From an uncultured Pelagibacteraceae bacterium (GTDB lineage Bacteria; Pseudomonadota; Alphaproteobacteria; Pelagibacterales; Pelagibacteraceae): a stretch of DNA of 59,369 bases. Positions 18,051 through 27,180 of the stretch are shown here, in pieces. The stretch lies in assembly GCA_902574215.1 (NCBI GenBank), contig CACGMR010000005.1:1-59369 (forward strand), written 5' to 3'. Each line of letters opens with the position of its first letter. Positions within the stretch are counted from its first letter, which is position 1. A program made the translations under genes and the position numbers. A model generated the notes under the pieces. That model had not been told where the DNA came from and made no database searches. It worked only from the letters and a program-made list of their open reading frames with translations.

Positions 18051-19310
18051 TTATTTAGCCGAAATCAATTCCAAATTATTCATATACGGTCGCAGTGCCT
18101 TAGGAACAACAATCGAACCATCTTTTTGTTGATAGTTTTCTAGTACAGCAATTAAAGTTCTACCCACTGCTAAACCACTTCCATTTAACGTTCCAACAAA
18201 AACAGTTTCTTTGTTTTTATTTTTATATCTTGATTTCATTCTTTGTGCTTGAAATGTTGAACAAGAAGAGCATGATGAAATTTCACGATACTTGTTTTCT
18301 GATGGTAGCCAAACTTCAATATCATAGGTTTTTTCTGCACTGAAACCCATGTCACCTGTACATAAAATTACTTTTCTATAAGGTAACTCTAGCTTATCAA
18401 GAATATCTGTTGCGCAGTTTGTCATTCGCTCTAATTCTTCTAGGCAATTTTCTTTTTCTACAATACTAACCATCTCAACCTTATAAAATTGATGTTGTCT
18501 AATCATTCCCTTGGTGTCTTTTCCATAACTGCCGGCTTCTTTTCTAAAACATGGTGTTGAGGCAACAAATCTCATTGGTAAATCATTTTGGTCTACAATT
18601 TTATTTTTAACTATGTTTGTTAAAATAACTTCAGCAGTTGGAATTAAAAATTTTCTATCAGATCCTTCATCAAATTTTATTTCAAATTGATCGTTTTCAA
18701 ATTTTGGTAATTGGCCTGTTCCATACATTGTATTATCAGAAGCAATCAATGGAGGTGAAATCTCTTGGTAGCCATTTTGAACAATATGAGTATCTAGCAT
18801 AAAGTTAGATAAAGCTCGTTCTAGTAATGCTAACTCTTTTTTAACAAATACAAATCTTGATCCAGTTGTTTTAGTTGCAAGATCAAAATCAAGCATACCT
18901 AAATTTTCTCCAAGTTCGTAGTGAGATTTGGGTTTAAAATCAAATTCAGGAACTTTACCTGCTTTTAAAACTTCCACATTGTCATTTTCATCTTTTCCAT
19001 TTGGAACATCCTGATGAGGTATGTTTGGTATACTTGATAAAATGTTATCTAATTCAGTTTTAGTATTTTTTTGTTGCTCAGCGATCTTTTCTAATTCAGT
19101 AGAGATTTCTTTAGATTTTTTGAATAAACTTTCATCTTTAGATTTTGAAATATCTTTTTTTTCTTTTTCTAAATTTTCTTTCCTTTGAATTAAATCTCTA
19201 TTTAATTCATCAAGCTTTTTTAAATTATTAAAATCAATTTTAACTGAACGCTTTTCAAGATATTTTTCAAATTTTGAATAGTCTTTTCTAATTTCTTTTA
19301 AATTATGCAT
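18051..19310 (-). CDS. serS: seryl-tRNA synthetase
   Basis: SerRS charges tRNA-Ser; a cognate tRNA gene lies at 2284-2373. Residues 1-110 form the antiparallel coiled-coil arm that grips the long variable arm of the tRNA. The class II catalytic core includes motif 2 FRKEAGSYGKDTKGMIRQHQ and motif 3 NGSGLAVGRTLIAVLENYQ. At 419 residues it is full length. It overlaps tatC by eight bases on the same strand. Confidence 0.96.
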   Translation of the reverse strand: MHNLKEIRKDYSKFEKYLEKRSVKIDFNNLKKLDELNRDLIQRKENLEKEKKDISKSKDESLFKKSKEISTELEKIAEQQKNTKTELDNILSSIPNIPHQDVPNGKDENDNVEVLKAGKVPEFDFKPKSHYELGENLGMLDFDLATKTTGSRFVFVKKELALLERALSNFMLDTHIVQNGYQEISPPLIASDNTMYGTGQLPKFENDQFEIKFDEGSDRKFLIPTAEVILTNIVKNKIVDQNDLPMRFVASTPCFRKEAGSYGKDTKGMIRQHQFYKVEMVSIVEKENCLEELERMTNCATDILDKLELPYRKVILCTGDMGFSAEKTYDIEVWLPSENKYREISSCSSCSTFQAQRMKSRYKNKNKETVFVGTLNGSGLAVGRTLIAVLENYQQKDGSIVVPKALRPYMNNLELISAK

Positions 19311-20073
19311 CAGTCTTTTCTAAATTTTTGTTTTCTATAAATTTTACTGAAAATATTGATAATTCATATAAAATTAATAAAGGAATAGCTAAACCTATTT
19401 GAGTAATTGGATCTGGTGGTGTAAGCAAAGCAGCAGCAGCAAATATAATAACTACAACATACTTTCTTCTTTCTTTTAGAAATTGACTGTCAACAACACC
19501 TATTCTTGCTAACAAACTTAAGACTATAGGTAGTTGGAAACTTATTCCAAATGCGAAAATTAACTTCATAACAAGTGACAAGTATTCATTTACTTTGGCT
19601 TCTAATTGAATTGGTAAACTTGTAGACATCCCTGTACTTTCAAATGATAAAAAGAATTTAATAGCTAGAGGCATTATCAAATAGTAAACAAGCATACCTC
19701 CCAAAAAGAAAAGGATTGGTGTTAAGATAAGGTATGGAAGTATAGCAACTTTTTCATGTTTATATAAACCTGGGGCAATAAATTTCCATATTTGCATTAG
19801 AATAAATGGACAGGTCACGAAAAAAGCTGTGAAAAAAGATACCTTTATATACGTTAAAAAAGTTTCCTGTAAGGCGGTAAAAATAAGCCTTCTATCAGAT
19901 CCATCATTTTTTACAGCTTGAGCAAATGGATCAACTAAAAAACCGTAGATATGTTCTGCAAATATATAACAAATAACAAAAAAGATTATTAGAAATATAA
20001 AACTATGTATTAATCTTTTTCTTAGTTCTGTTAGATGGCTAACAAATCCACCTTCATTATCTTCATTGCTCAT
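19303..20073 (-). CDS. tatC: Sec-independent translocase subunit TatC
   Basis: TatC is the multi-spanning receptor for twin-arginine signal peptides. The 256-residue protein has six predicted helices and conserved motifs: the N-terminal HLTELRKRLIHS with its Glu, LTYIKVSFFTAFF, and LLTPPDPITQIGLAIPLLILYE near the C-terminus. It overlaps tatB by 11 bases. With tatA and tatB it gives a complete Tat system. One possible Tat substrate in the window is the M48 peptidase at 5446-6273. Confidence 0.96.
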   Translation of the reverse strand: MSNEDNEGGFVSHLTELRKRLIHSFIFLIIFFVICYIFAEHIYGFLVDPFAQAVKNDGSDRRLIFTALQETFLTYIKVSFFTAFFVTCPFILMQIWKFIAPGLYKHEKVAILPYLILTPILFFLGGMLVYYLIMPLAIKFFLSFESTGMSTSLPIQLEAKVNEYLSLVMKLIFAFGISFQLPIVLSLLARIGVVDSQFLKERRKYVVVIIFAAAALLTPPDPITQIGLAIPLLILYELSIFSVKFIENKNLEKTDA

Positions 20074-20284
20074 CTTTTTTAGTTTCTTTTTTTATTTCAT
20101 TATCAATTTTTTCTTCATCAATTTCTAAATTAGAAACTTCATTTTGAATATTGCTTACATATCTTTTTGCAGTTCCTATCCAAGAACCAGCTTTCTTTAA
20201 CATGATTGGAAAATCTTTTGGGCCAAGAACAACAATTGCAATACCAACAACAATTAATATCTCAAACCAACCAATAGTAGGCAT
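20063..20284 (-). CDS. tatB: Tat translocase subunit TatB
   Basis: A 73-residue protein with an N-terminal membrane helix (residues 5-21, GWFEILIVVGIAIVVLGP) including the conserved Glu8 and the GP hinge, followed by an amphipathic helix (KDFPIMLKKAGSWIGTAKR) and a charged tail. The polar residue Glu8 and the VVLGPKDFP motif mark TatB rather than TatA. It is short compared with enterobacterial TatB, in keeping with genome reduction. It lies between tatA and tatC. Confidence 0.92.
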   Translation of the reverse strand: MPTIGWFEILIVVGIAIVVLGPKDFPIMLKKAGSWIGTAKRYVSNIQNEVSNLEIDEEKIDNEIKKETKKDEQ

Positions 20285-20289
20285 GTGAT

Positions 20290-20490
20290 TTAATCTTTGT
20301 TTTCTGAGTCTTTATTTTCGTCGGAAATATTTTTTGGCTCTGTATCGTCAGTAACATCTGACGCCATTCCTTTTTTAAAACTTTTAATTCCTTTAGCTAC
20401 ATCACCCATCAGACTAGAAATTTTACCTCGTCCAAATAATAAGACTACTAATATAACTACGATTGCTATTTGCCAAATTCCTATGCTCAT
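20290..20490 (-). CDS. tatA: Tat translocase pore subunit TatA
   Basis: A 66-residue TatA with an N-terminal helix [20 protein letters not shown], the FG hinge at residues 19-20, and an amphipathic helix with [17 protein letters not shown] followed by an acidic tail. TatA oligomers form the conduit for folded proteins. It is separated from tatB by five bases, and scpB lies 47 bases upstream. Confidence 0.94.
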   Translation of the reverse strand: MSIGIWQIAIVVILVVLLFGRGKISSLMGDVAKGIKSFKKGMASDVTDDTEPKNISDENKDSENKD

Positions 20491-20537
20491 GAAAAACTTA
20501 TAACCTTTTTATGGTTAATTTAAAAGTTACTTTTTTG

Positions 20538-21239
20538 TTAATCTTTCTCTTCTGTATCAAGAGTGCTGTTTAACATCTCGTCAATATTAGAATAAATATC
20601 CTCTTTTTTTTCTTCTTGTTTTTCTTTGTAGAATTTTCCAGTTCCAAAAATTGCATTATCGACACTAGAACTGTCAATTAATCCAGCAGCACCTAATTCA
20701 TCAATTGTTGGTAAATCAGATAATTTTTGAAGATTGAAATGACTTAAAAATTCATCAGTTGTAACATACTGAATTGGTCTACCTGGTACATCTTTACGAC
20801 CACCTGGCTTTACCCAATTAAGCTCCATCAATATTTCAAGAGTATTTGTTCCAAACGCGACACCTCTTATTTCTTCAATTTCTGCTCTAGTAACAGGTTG
20901 GTGATAAACGATTATGGCTAAAGTCTCAACAGCAGCTCTAGAAAGTTTCTTTTCAACCGTTTTTTCTTGTGACATAATATTAGATAAATTAGGTGAAGTT
21001 CTAAAAGACCACTTATCCTTAATACAAACTAGATTAATTCCACGTTGAGAGTATTCTTGTTGTAACTTCTCTAATGATTTTACAACACTACCCTTTTTAG
21101 TAATTTTGTTTTCAATTGTATCAATATCTAATGGTTCTGCAGCAGCAAAAATAACTGCTTCAATTTCTTTTTCTAAATCAGTTAACTTAGATGGAAATTT
21201 TACAATATTATCTTTTGTAATCTTTTCTTTTTTAATCAT
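20538..21239 (-). CDS. scpB: chromosome segregation protein ScpB
   Basis: ScpB is the winged-helix kite subunit that binds ScpA in the SMC condensin. The 233-residue protein shows the family motifs LEKEIEAVIFAAAEPL, LSRAAVETLAIIVYHQPVTR and the IEEIRGVAFGTNTLEILMEL region, then GRPIQYVTT. The C-terminal 50 residues are charged and variable. It overlaps scpA by eight bases. No smc gene is visible here. Confidence 0.94.
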   Translation of the reverse strand: MIKKEKITKDNIVKFPSKLTDLEKEIEAVIFAAAEPLDIDTIENKITKKGSVVKSLEKLQQEYSQRGINLVCIKDKWSFRTSPNLSNIMSQEKTVEKKLSRAAVETLAIIVYHQPVTRAEIEEIRGVAFGTNTLEILMELNWVKPGGRKDVPGRPIQYVTTDEFLSHFNLQKLSDLPTIDELGAAGLIDSSSVDNAIFGTGKFYKEKQEEKKEDIYSNIDEMLNSTLDTEEKD

Positions 21240-21975
21240 TATTTTCCTTTACATAAATATCATCAAATAACTTATCTTGTTTCATAGTTAAATTTCCCTC
21301 TTTAACTAACTCTAAAGATCCAGCAAATATTCCTGCTTTACCAGTACGTTTATATTTTGAACCACTTTTAAAATTTTGAGGAATTAAATCATCTAATTTC
21401 TTCCAATCTATTAATTTACCAAAAAATTCTCTTATTGTTTTAATTCCATCCTCAGCAGTAAAGACAGGTAATTTTGGAATATTCATTTTTTGAAAATCCT
21501 TAGTCATAATAATTGTTGAATATGATTTAAGAAGCTCAAATAAACTTAAATTATATTCTGTGCTATAAATAGATCTTATATTTCCTTTCATTCCTCTTGA
21601 TCGAATTTCTCTTCCTAATCTTTTTCTTTTAAGCATTTGTTCGGAAAGCAATCTTATTAATTCTAATTTTTTAAGTTGTAATTTTAATTTTTCTGCAACT
21701 TCTTGAACTTTAAATTCTTCTTCTGGAGTTCCTGGAAGTAATAATTTGGATTTCAAATATGCTAACCAAGTTGCCATCAATAAATATTCTGACGCAATTT
21801 CTAAATTTAAATCTTTTTCTTTTGTAATATAATCATGAAACTGATCTGCTAATTTTGTAATTGATATTTCCTCAAGATCTACCTTTTGCGCTTTTGCTAA
21901 ATCTAAAAGTACATCTAGAGGGCCATTATAATTATTTATATCAACATTGAATAATGCAGAATCAGAAATAGTCAT
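21232..21975 (-). CDS. scpA: chromosome segregation protein ScpA
   Basis: ScpA is the kleisin subunit linking SMC heads. The 247-residue protein has the N-terminal YNGPLDVLLDLAKAQKVDLE motif, EYLLMATWLAYLKSKLLLP, and a C-terminal winged-helix region. It overlaps scpB and lies nine bases after nagZ. The pairing with scpB and position before tatABC match the common alphaproteobacterial arrangement. Confidence 0.94.
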   Translation of the reverse strand: MTISDSALFNVDINNYNGPLDVLLDLAKAQKVDLEEISITKLADQFHDYITKEKDLNLEIASEYLLMATWLAYLKSKLLLPGTPEEEFKVQEVAEKLKLQLKKLELIRLLSEQMLKRKRLGREIRSRGMKGNIRSIYSTEYNLSLFELLKSYSTIIMTKDFQKMNIPKLPVFTAEDGIKTIREFFGKLIDWKKLDDLIPQNFKSGSKYKRTGKAGIFAGSLELVKEGNLTMKQDKLFDDIYVKENND

Positions 21976-21984
21976 GATTAGATA

Positions 21985-22935
21985 TTAACTTAAAATTTTA
22001 TAAAATAACGATGTTTTTTTTATAATAAAATTACTAACCTTTGGTGAATTATCACCAACCACCTTCATTTCAGACAATTTGCCATTACAATGAAGAGCAA
22101 GATTACAACCTGCACTAAACGTTTTAATAGTATTGGTTTTTAAATCATCTTTTAAACTTTTCATTGATAAATCATCTGAAATTAAAATGTTTTTAAAACC
22201 AATTTTACTTCTAATTAAATTTATAATTTTTTTAGAGTGTGTAGCTGTATTTAACTTATCAATACTTCGATATATTACATGCGCTGTCATGGCAAAATAG
22301 CTTTGTTTTTTCTTGAATGGAAAAAAATCATTTTTATTCAAATAATTTAACTTTTTGGTAACTACAGGAGTAAATTTATGACTATCTACCTTAGCCAATC
22401 CATGCCCTGGTATGTGTTTCATCACAGTGCCAATGGAATTTTCATGAAAATAATCAATACAAATATCTCCGATTTTAGAGATATTTTTTTTATTTTTTGA
22501 AAAAGATCTATCACCAATAATGTTGCTAGCTCCTTTAACTCGAAGATCTAAAACAGGAACAGTATTTATATTAACACCAATTGATTTAAGCAAATACGAA
22601 GTTTTATCGACAAATAATTTATAAATAATATTAAACTTTTTCTTATCTTTTGTGAATAAATTGCCAAAATATTCAGAAGTCAAATTATCAAATGAAATAA
22701 TTTTACCTAATCGATTTACGCGTCCACCTTCTTGATCAATTAATATTGGGTATTTTTTGTCTTTAAATATCTTTTTAATTTTATCAGTTAATTTTTTAGT
22801 TTGTTCAATTGAACTTATGTTTCTTGAAAATAAAATAACTCCCCATGGTTTATATTTCTTTAAAAAAGCAATCTCTTTGTTTGATAATTTTGATGATTTT
22901 AAACCAACAATAAAAGCTTTTCTATCCTTAATCAT
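21985..22935 (-). CDS. nagZ: beta-N-acetylhexosaminidase (GH3)
   Basis: NagZ removes GlcNAc from muropeptides in peptidoglycan recycling. The 316-residue cytoplasmic protein has WGVILFSRNI, LIDQEGGRVNRL, the GH3 loop MKHIPGHGLAKVDSH (the usual KHFPGHG, with the catalytic His in the DSH loop), and the nucleophile Asp in ILISDDLSMKSL. No signal peptide is present. It overlaps the upstream membrane gene by eight bases. Confidence 0.9.
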   Translation of the reverse strand: MIKDRKAFIVGLKSSKLSNKEIAFLKKYKPWGVILFSRNISSIEQTKKLTDKIKKIFKDKKYPILIDQEGGRVNRLGKIISFDNLTSEYFGNLFTKDKKKFNIIYKLFVDKTSYLLKSIGVNINTVPVLDLRVKGASNIIGDRSFSKNKKNISKIGDICIDYFHENSIGTVMKHIPGHGLAKVDSHKFTPVVTKKLNYLNKNDFFPFKKKQSYFAMTAHVIYRSIDKLNTATHSKKIINLIRSKIGFKNILISDDLSMKSLKDDLKTNTIKTFSAGCNLALHCNGKLSEMKVVGDNSPKVSNFIIKKTSLFYKILS

Positions 22936-23188
22936 TCTCTAAAAGTTTCCAAAAATTAAACTTTTTTTTCTTTTTTTTGTTTGTTTGATTAACGTATTCT
23001 ATTACATTTTGTGTGTCGTTTTCCAAAACAGGTAAATTTTTTGAATATAATTTAATTTTTTCATTATTATTTTTATATGATCTGTATGATTTCTTCTTAT
23101 TTTCATCTGAAAAATAATATCTACCAGTTAAAAAAATAAATAAGGCAATTACAACAACAAAGATTAAATACTTAATTTCTTTTAGCAT
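22928..23188 (-). CDS. small single-pass membrane protein at the SPOR-gene position
   Basis: An 86-residue protein with one membrane helix (residues 7-22, YLIFVVVIALFIFLTG) and a lysine/asparagine-rich periplasmic tail. In many alphaproteobacteria the gene between argS and nagZ encodes a longer SPOR-domain cell-division protein. Here no SPOR domain can be seen, so this may be a shortened remnant or replacement. It shares a base with the argS end and overlaps nagZ by eight bases, which supports a real gene. The function is unknown. Confidence 0.7.
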   Translation of the reverse strand: MLKEIKYLIFVVVIALFIFLTGRYYFSDENKKKSYRSYKNNNEKIKLYSKNLPVLENDTQNVIEYVNQTNKKKKKKFNFWKLLEND

Positions 23189-24921
23189 TACATTTTATCT
23201 GGTGTATCTACACCAACTATATCCATTCCTGATTTAATAACGTTAGATATTGCTTTTAAAAAAATTAATTTATCTGGTGAAACTATTTTTTGATCATTAA
23301 TAAATCTTTTTTCTGGATTTTGTTTACCAAGATTCCAATAAGAATGAAATTCTGAGGCAAGATCATATAAATAAACAGGTATTCTATGTGGTTCTAATTT
23401 TGAACTAGCTGCATCGATACATTTAGGCCATTCTGAAATCTTTTTTAAAATTTTGATCTCATCATTTGAATATTCAAAACTAAAATCATCTAATTCAATT
23501 TTTGAATTTAAATCTTTATCAATATGTCTAAAGACAGAAGAAATTCTGGCATAACAATATTGAACATAATATAACGGATTATCTTTTGATTTTTCTTTTA
23601 CAGCATCAAAATCAAAATCTAATTCTACATCACTACTTCTGTTAAGCATGATAAACCTAGTTGCATCTTTTCCAACCTCGTCAATTAAATCATCAACTGT
23701 AATGTAGTCACCTTTTCTTTTAGACATCTTAAATGGTTTGTTATCTTTAATTAATTTTACAAGCTGACTAATTTTGCAAATCAATTTACCTTTTTTTCCT
23801 GATAAAGCTTCAACTGAGGATGAAATTCTTTTGATGTAACCAGCGTGATCTGCGCCAAGAATATTTATTAAATAATCAAATTTACGGTCTACTTTATTTT
23901 TATGATAAGCAACATCACTTGCAAAATAAGTCCATGTTCCATCTGATTTTTGCAATGCTCTATCTTTATCATCACCAAAATCAGTAGATTTAAAAAGTAA
24001 CTGTTCTCTTTCTACCCAATTTTTATCATCTTCACCAGCTGGAGCTTTAATTTTTCCATTGTATACAAATTTATTCTTTTCTAAAAATTTTATTACACTC
24101 TCTACTTCTTTGTTTGAAACAATGCTTTTTTCACTAACGAAATTATCGTGGTTAATTCCTAAACTCTTAAGGTTCTTTTTAATTAAAAGTAACGCCTGTT
24201 CTATCGATAAAGATGTTAACTTATCGCTTATTTCCTCATAATTATCAAAATTTAGATCTGAATTATCCGAAACTATATTTTTTGCAAAATCAACAAGGTA
24301 ATCTCCTGGATATAAATCAGGTTTATCTTGAGGGAATGTTTCATTAAATTTTACTTCCCTAATTCTAAAGTATACAGATTTTGTAAAATTTATAATCTGG
24401 TTGCCATAATCATTTACATAATACTCTTTTGTAACTTTGTGCTTATTAAATATTAATACATTAGATATAACATCACCTAAAATGGCTCCTCTACAATGGC
24501 CAACATGCAAAGGTCCTGTTGGGTTGGCTGATACGAATTCAACTAAGTAATTATTTTTTTTCTCTTTCTCATTAATTCCAAATTTCTCAGCGTTATCAAT
24601 AATTTCTTTAATAAAGTTTGACCAAAAAAATGGCTTAAATTTAATATTTATGAAACCAGGTTTAGCAACGGATATATTATCTATTTGATCATCGCTATTT
24701 TTGATTTCAGGTGCAAGTTTTTCTGCCAATTCTATTGGTGAGGTTTTATTTAGTTTGGATAAAACCATTGCAACATTAGTTGAAATATCACAATCAAAAT
24801 TTGGAGGCGGTATTTCCGCATTAATACCATTGAAACTTTCTGGAACGATAAGTTGATTTTTTTTACTAAGTTCAACAATAATTGATTTAATTTTATCTAA
24901 ATATAATTCAAAAATATTCAT
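23188..24921 (-). CDS. argS: arginyl-tRNA synthetase
   Basis: ArgRS charges tRNA-Arg; one cognate tRNA lies at 53463-53539. The 577-residue class I enzyme has the N-terminal Add1 domain, the HIGH-type motif NPTGPLHVGHCRGA near residue 133, the KMSKS-type motif FKMSKRKGDYITVDD near residue 400, and a C-terminal DALR anticodon-binding domain with YVQYCYARISSVFRH. It overlaps dgt by four bases. Confidence 0.96.
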   Translation of the reverse strand: MNIFELYLDKIKSIIVELSKKNQLIVPESFNGINAEIPPPNFDCDISTNVAMVLSKLNKTSPIELAEKLAPEIKNSDDQIDNISVAKPGFINIKFKPFFWSNFIKEIIDNAEKFGINEKEKKNNYLVEFVSANPTGPLHVGHCRGAILGDVISNVLIFNKHKVTKEYYVNDYGNQIINFTKSVYFRIREVKFNETFPQDKPDLYPGDYLVDFAKNIVSDNSDLNFDNYEEISDKLTSLSIEQALLLIKKNLKSLGINHDNFVSEKSIVSNKEVESVIKFLEKNKFVYNGKIKAPAGEDDKNWVEREQLLFKSTDFGDDKDRALQKSDGTWTYFASDVAYHKNKVDRKFDYLINILGADHAGYIKRISSSVEALSGKKGKLICKISQLVKLIKDNKPFKMSKRKGDYITVDDLIDEVGKDATRFIMLNRSSDVELDFDFDAVKEKSKDNPLYYVQYCYARISSVFRHIDKDLNSKIELDDFSFEYSNDEIKILKKISEWPKCIDAASSKLEPHRIPVYLYDLASEFHSYWNLGKQNPEKRFINDQKIVSPDKLIFLKAISNVIKSGMDIVGVDTPDKM

Positions 24922-26036
24922 TTATTATCGTTATAAAGGTTAATTGCGTATCTATCGGTCATACCAGATATAAAATCTGAAATAGCTCTATATTTGTCTT
25001 TAGTCAATTGCTCTTTAGTAAGAAATTTTCTAGGATTTGATTTAATTATTTTAAATAATTTCTTAATTATCATTTTACCTCTTTGATTCTTATTAAGTAC
25101 CGATTTATTGTCATACATTCTATGTCTTAAAAATGATCTAATTTCTTGTTCTGAATTTTCTATTTTACGTGAAAAAGAAACTATTAATTGATTTGATTTT
25201 GATACGTCTTTTAATGACTTAATTTTAAATTTTTTAATATTTTTTTCTGTATTACTTAGTAAATCTCTTATCATAATATCTATTGAGTCTCTTATGATTT
25301 GGTAAATAGCAATTTTATAATTTTTTTTATTTATTTTGTTTTTATATCTTTGGTAAATATTTTTGAAAAAATCTAATTCTACTAATTCTTCAAGCTTAAA
25401 TAAATTAGCTTTGATTCCATCCTGAATATCATGATTATTATAAGCAATATCATCTGATATTGCTGATATTTGAGCTTCTAATGATGGATACGTATTAAAG
25501 TTAATCTTATTTTTGAAAACTTTTGATCCAATTAGTTTGTTGATCATGCTTAGATCATCTACTGGTCCATTATGTTTTAGAAGTCCTTCTAAAGTTTCAA
25601 GAGTTAAATTTAATCCAGCAAATTTGAAATATTTATTCTCTAAAAACATTACTATTCTTAGTGTCTGAAGATTGTGATCAAAACCACCATAATTTTGCAT
25701 ACATTCATCTAAAGCATCCTCTCCTGCATGGCCAAATGGGGTATGACCTAAATCATGAGCAAGACTTAAGGTTTCCGCTAAATCTTCATTTAATTTTAGA
25801 TATTTTGCAATTGATCTTGCAATTTGAGCAACTTCAATTGAATGAGTAATCCTGGTTCTAAAATGATCCCCTTCTGTGTTAACAAATACTTGGGTTTTAT
25901 GCTTTAATCTTCTAAATGATGCGCTGTGAATTATACGATCTCTGTCGCGTTGAAAAGGAGATCTGTATTTTGAATTAGCTTCTTTATTAAGTCTGCCTTT
26001 ACTTTTAAATACTCCTAACAAAGTGTCTTTTTTCAT
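24918..26036 (-). CDS. dgt: deoxyguanosinetriphosphate triphosphohydrolase-like protein
   Basis: A 372-residue HD-domain protein of the dNTPase family, which hydrolyses dNTPs to nucleosides and triphosphate. The motifs are RSPFQRDRDRIIHSASFRRL, THSIEVAQIARSIA (metal His), LAHDLGHTPFGHAGE (HD pair) and AQISAISDDIAYNNHD. The length matches alphaproteobacterial dGTPase-like proteins. It is the first gene of the minus-strand run ending in secF and is divergent from erpA, a common alphaproteobacterial arrangement. Confidence 0.93.
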   Translation of the reverse strand: MKKDTLLGVFKSKGRLNKEANSKYRSPFQRDRDRIIHSASFRRLKHKTQVFVNTEGDHFRTRITHSIEVAQIARSIAKYLKLNEDLAETLSLAHDLGHTPFGHAGEDALDECMQNYGGFDHNLQTLRIVMFLENKYFKFAGLNLTLETLEGLLKHNGPVDDLSMINKLIGSKVFKNKINFNTYPSLEAQISAISDDIAYNNHDIQDGIKANLFKLEELVELDFFKNIYQRYKNKINKKNYKIAIYQIIRDSIDIMIRDLLSNTEKNIKKFKIKSLKDVSKSNQLIVSFSRKIENSEQEIRSFLRHRMYDNKSVLNKNQRGKMIIKKLFKIIKSNPRKFLTKEQLTKDKYRAISDFISGMTDRYAINLYNDNK

Positions 26037-26086
26037 CCTTTAATTTAAATAATTAAGTATTATATTAGTAATATCAGTGTTCAGAC

Positions 26087-26404
26087 ATGATTAAAGAAAT
26101 TAAATTTACGGATAAAGCGTTAAAACAAATAGATAATTTGTTATCAAAAAAAGACAAAGGATCATTCTTCAGAATCGCTATCAAAGGTGGAGGATGTTCT
26201 GGTTTTCAATATGAATTTACATTTGATAAATCAAAACAAGATGATGATTTAAATTATCAAAATATTTTAATTGATAAAACTTCGGCTGATTTGCTTAAAG
26301 GATCTGAGGTTGATTATGTGTCTGAACTTATAGGTGAACAATTCAAAATTTCCAATCCACAAACCAAATCTTCATGTGGTTGTGGAGTGTCTTTCTCACT
26401 TTAA
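26087..26404 (+). CDS. erpA: iron-sulfur cluster insertion protein (A-type carrier)
   Basis: A 105-residue HesB/IscA-family carrier that delivers Fe-S clusters to target enzymes. The three conserved cysteines are visible in KGGGCSGFQYEF and in the C-terminal SSCGCGVSFSL. The position divergent from dgt and upstream of xthA favours ErpA rather than IscA or SufA. The stop and the next start overlap as TAATG. Confidence 0.92.
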   Translation: MIKEIKFTDKALKQIDNLLSKKDKGSFFRIAIKGGGCSGFQYEFTFDKSKQDDDLNYQNILIDKTSADLLKGSEVDYVSELIGEQFKISNPQTKSSCGCGVSFSL

Positions 26405-27180
26405 TGCTCATTTCATCTTGGAATGTAAACTCGGTAAGAGCAAGAATTGAAAATATCAAAAGCTATTTATTAAAATATGAACCTGATATTTTAATGATGC
26501 AGGAAATCAAAACTGAAGATGTTAATTTTCCATATGATGATTTTTCATCAATGGACTATGAAAGTCATGTATTTGGTCAAAAAAGTTACAATGGTGTAGC
26601 AATTATATCTAAAAATAAATTAAAAAATGTCAAAACAGATTTAATTAAGGATAAGTTAAAACAATCAAGAATAATTTCAGCTGAATTTGAACATAAGAAA
26701 AAAAATATACAATTAATAAATATTTACACCCCTAATGGTAATCCTGTTGATACTGAAAAATATGATTATAAAAAAGATTGGCTTAATCAATTAATAAAGC
26801 AATTAAAAACTTTATCTAAAAAAAATTCAAATATTATTTTAGCAGGTGATTTCAATATAATCCCTTCAGCAGAAGATGTTTATAATGTTAAAAGTTTTGA
26901 AGACGACGCATTATACAGACTTGAAATAAGAAAAAAATTTAGAGAAATGATTAATCTTGGTTTTAACGATGTCTACAGACATTTTTATGAAGATAAAGAA
27001 GGATATACATTTTGGGATTATATGAGAGGCGCATGGCAAAAAAATAATGGCATGAGGATTGATCATTTTTTAGTTTCAAATTCTATAATTAATCAAATTA
27101 AAGACATCAATATTAATAAAGATCCACGTGGAAGAGAAAAGCCTTCTGATCACACACCAATTGAGATTAATTTAGCTTAA
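26404..27180 (+). CDS. xthA: exodeoxyribonuclease III (AP endonuclease)
   Basis: XthA cleaves at abasic sites and degrades DNA from 3' ends in base-excision repair. The protein starts MLISSWNVNSVRARIENI and has MMQEIKTED (metal Glu), IYTPNGNP, AGDFNIIPS (catalytic Asp-Asn), GFNDVYRHF, YTFWDYM and SDHTPIEINL (catalytic His). A longer frame begins at 26374, but the ATG at 26404 gives the usual N-terminus and overlaps the erpA stop as TAATG. It is about 258 residues long. Confidence 0.94.
   Translation: MLISSWNVNSVRARIENIKSYLLKYEPDILMMQEIKTEDVNFPYDDFSSMDYESHVFGQKSYNGVAIISKNKLKNVKTDLIKDKLKQSRIISAEFEHKKKNIQLINIYTPNGNPVDTEKYDYKKDWLNQLIKQLKTLSKKNSNIILAGDFNIIPSAEDVYNVKSFEDDALYRLEIRKKFREMINLGFNDVYRHFYEDKEGYTFWDYMRGAWQKNNGMRIDHFLVSNSIINQIKDININKDPRGREKPSDHTPIEINLA

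Noticed and set aside
26374-26403. Upstream start for xthA
   Set aside because: It would add an unusual hydrophobic N-terminus inside erpA. The ATG at 26404 gives the family-typical start and a TAATG coupling.
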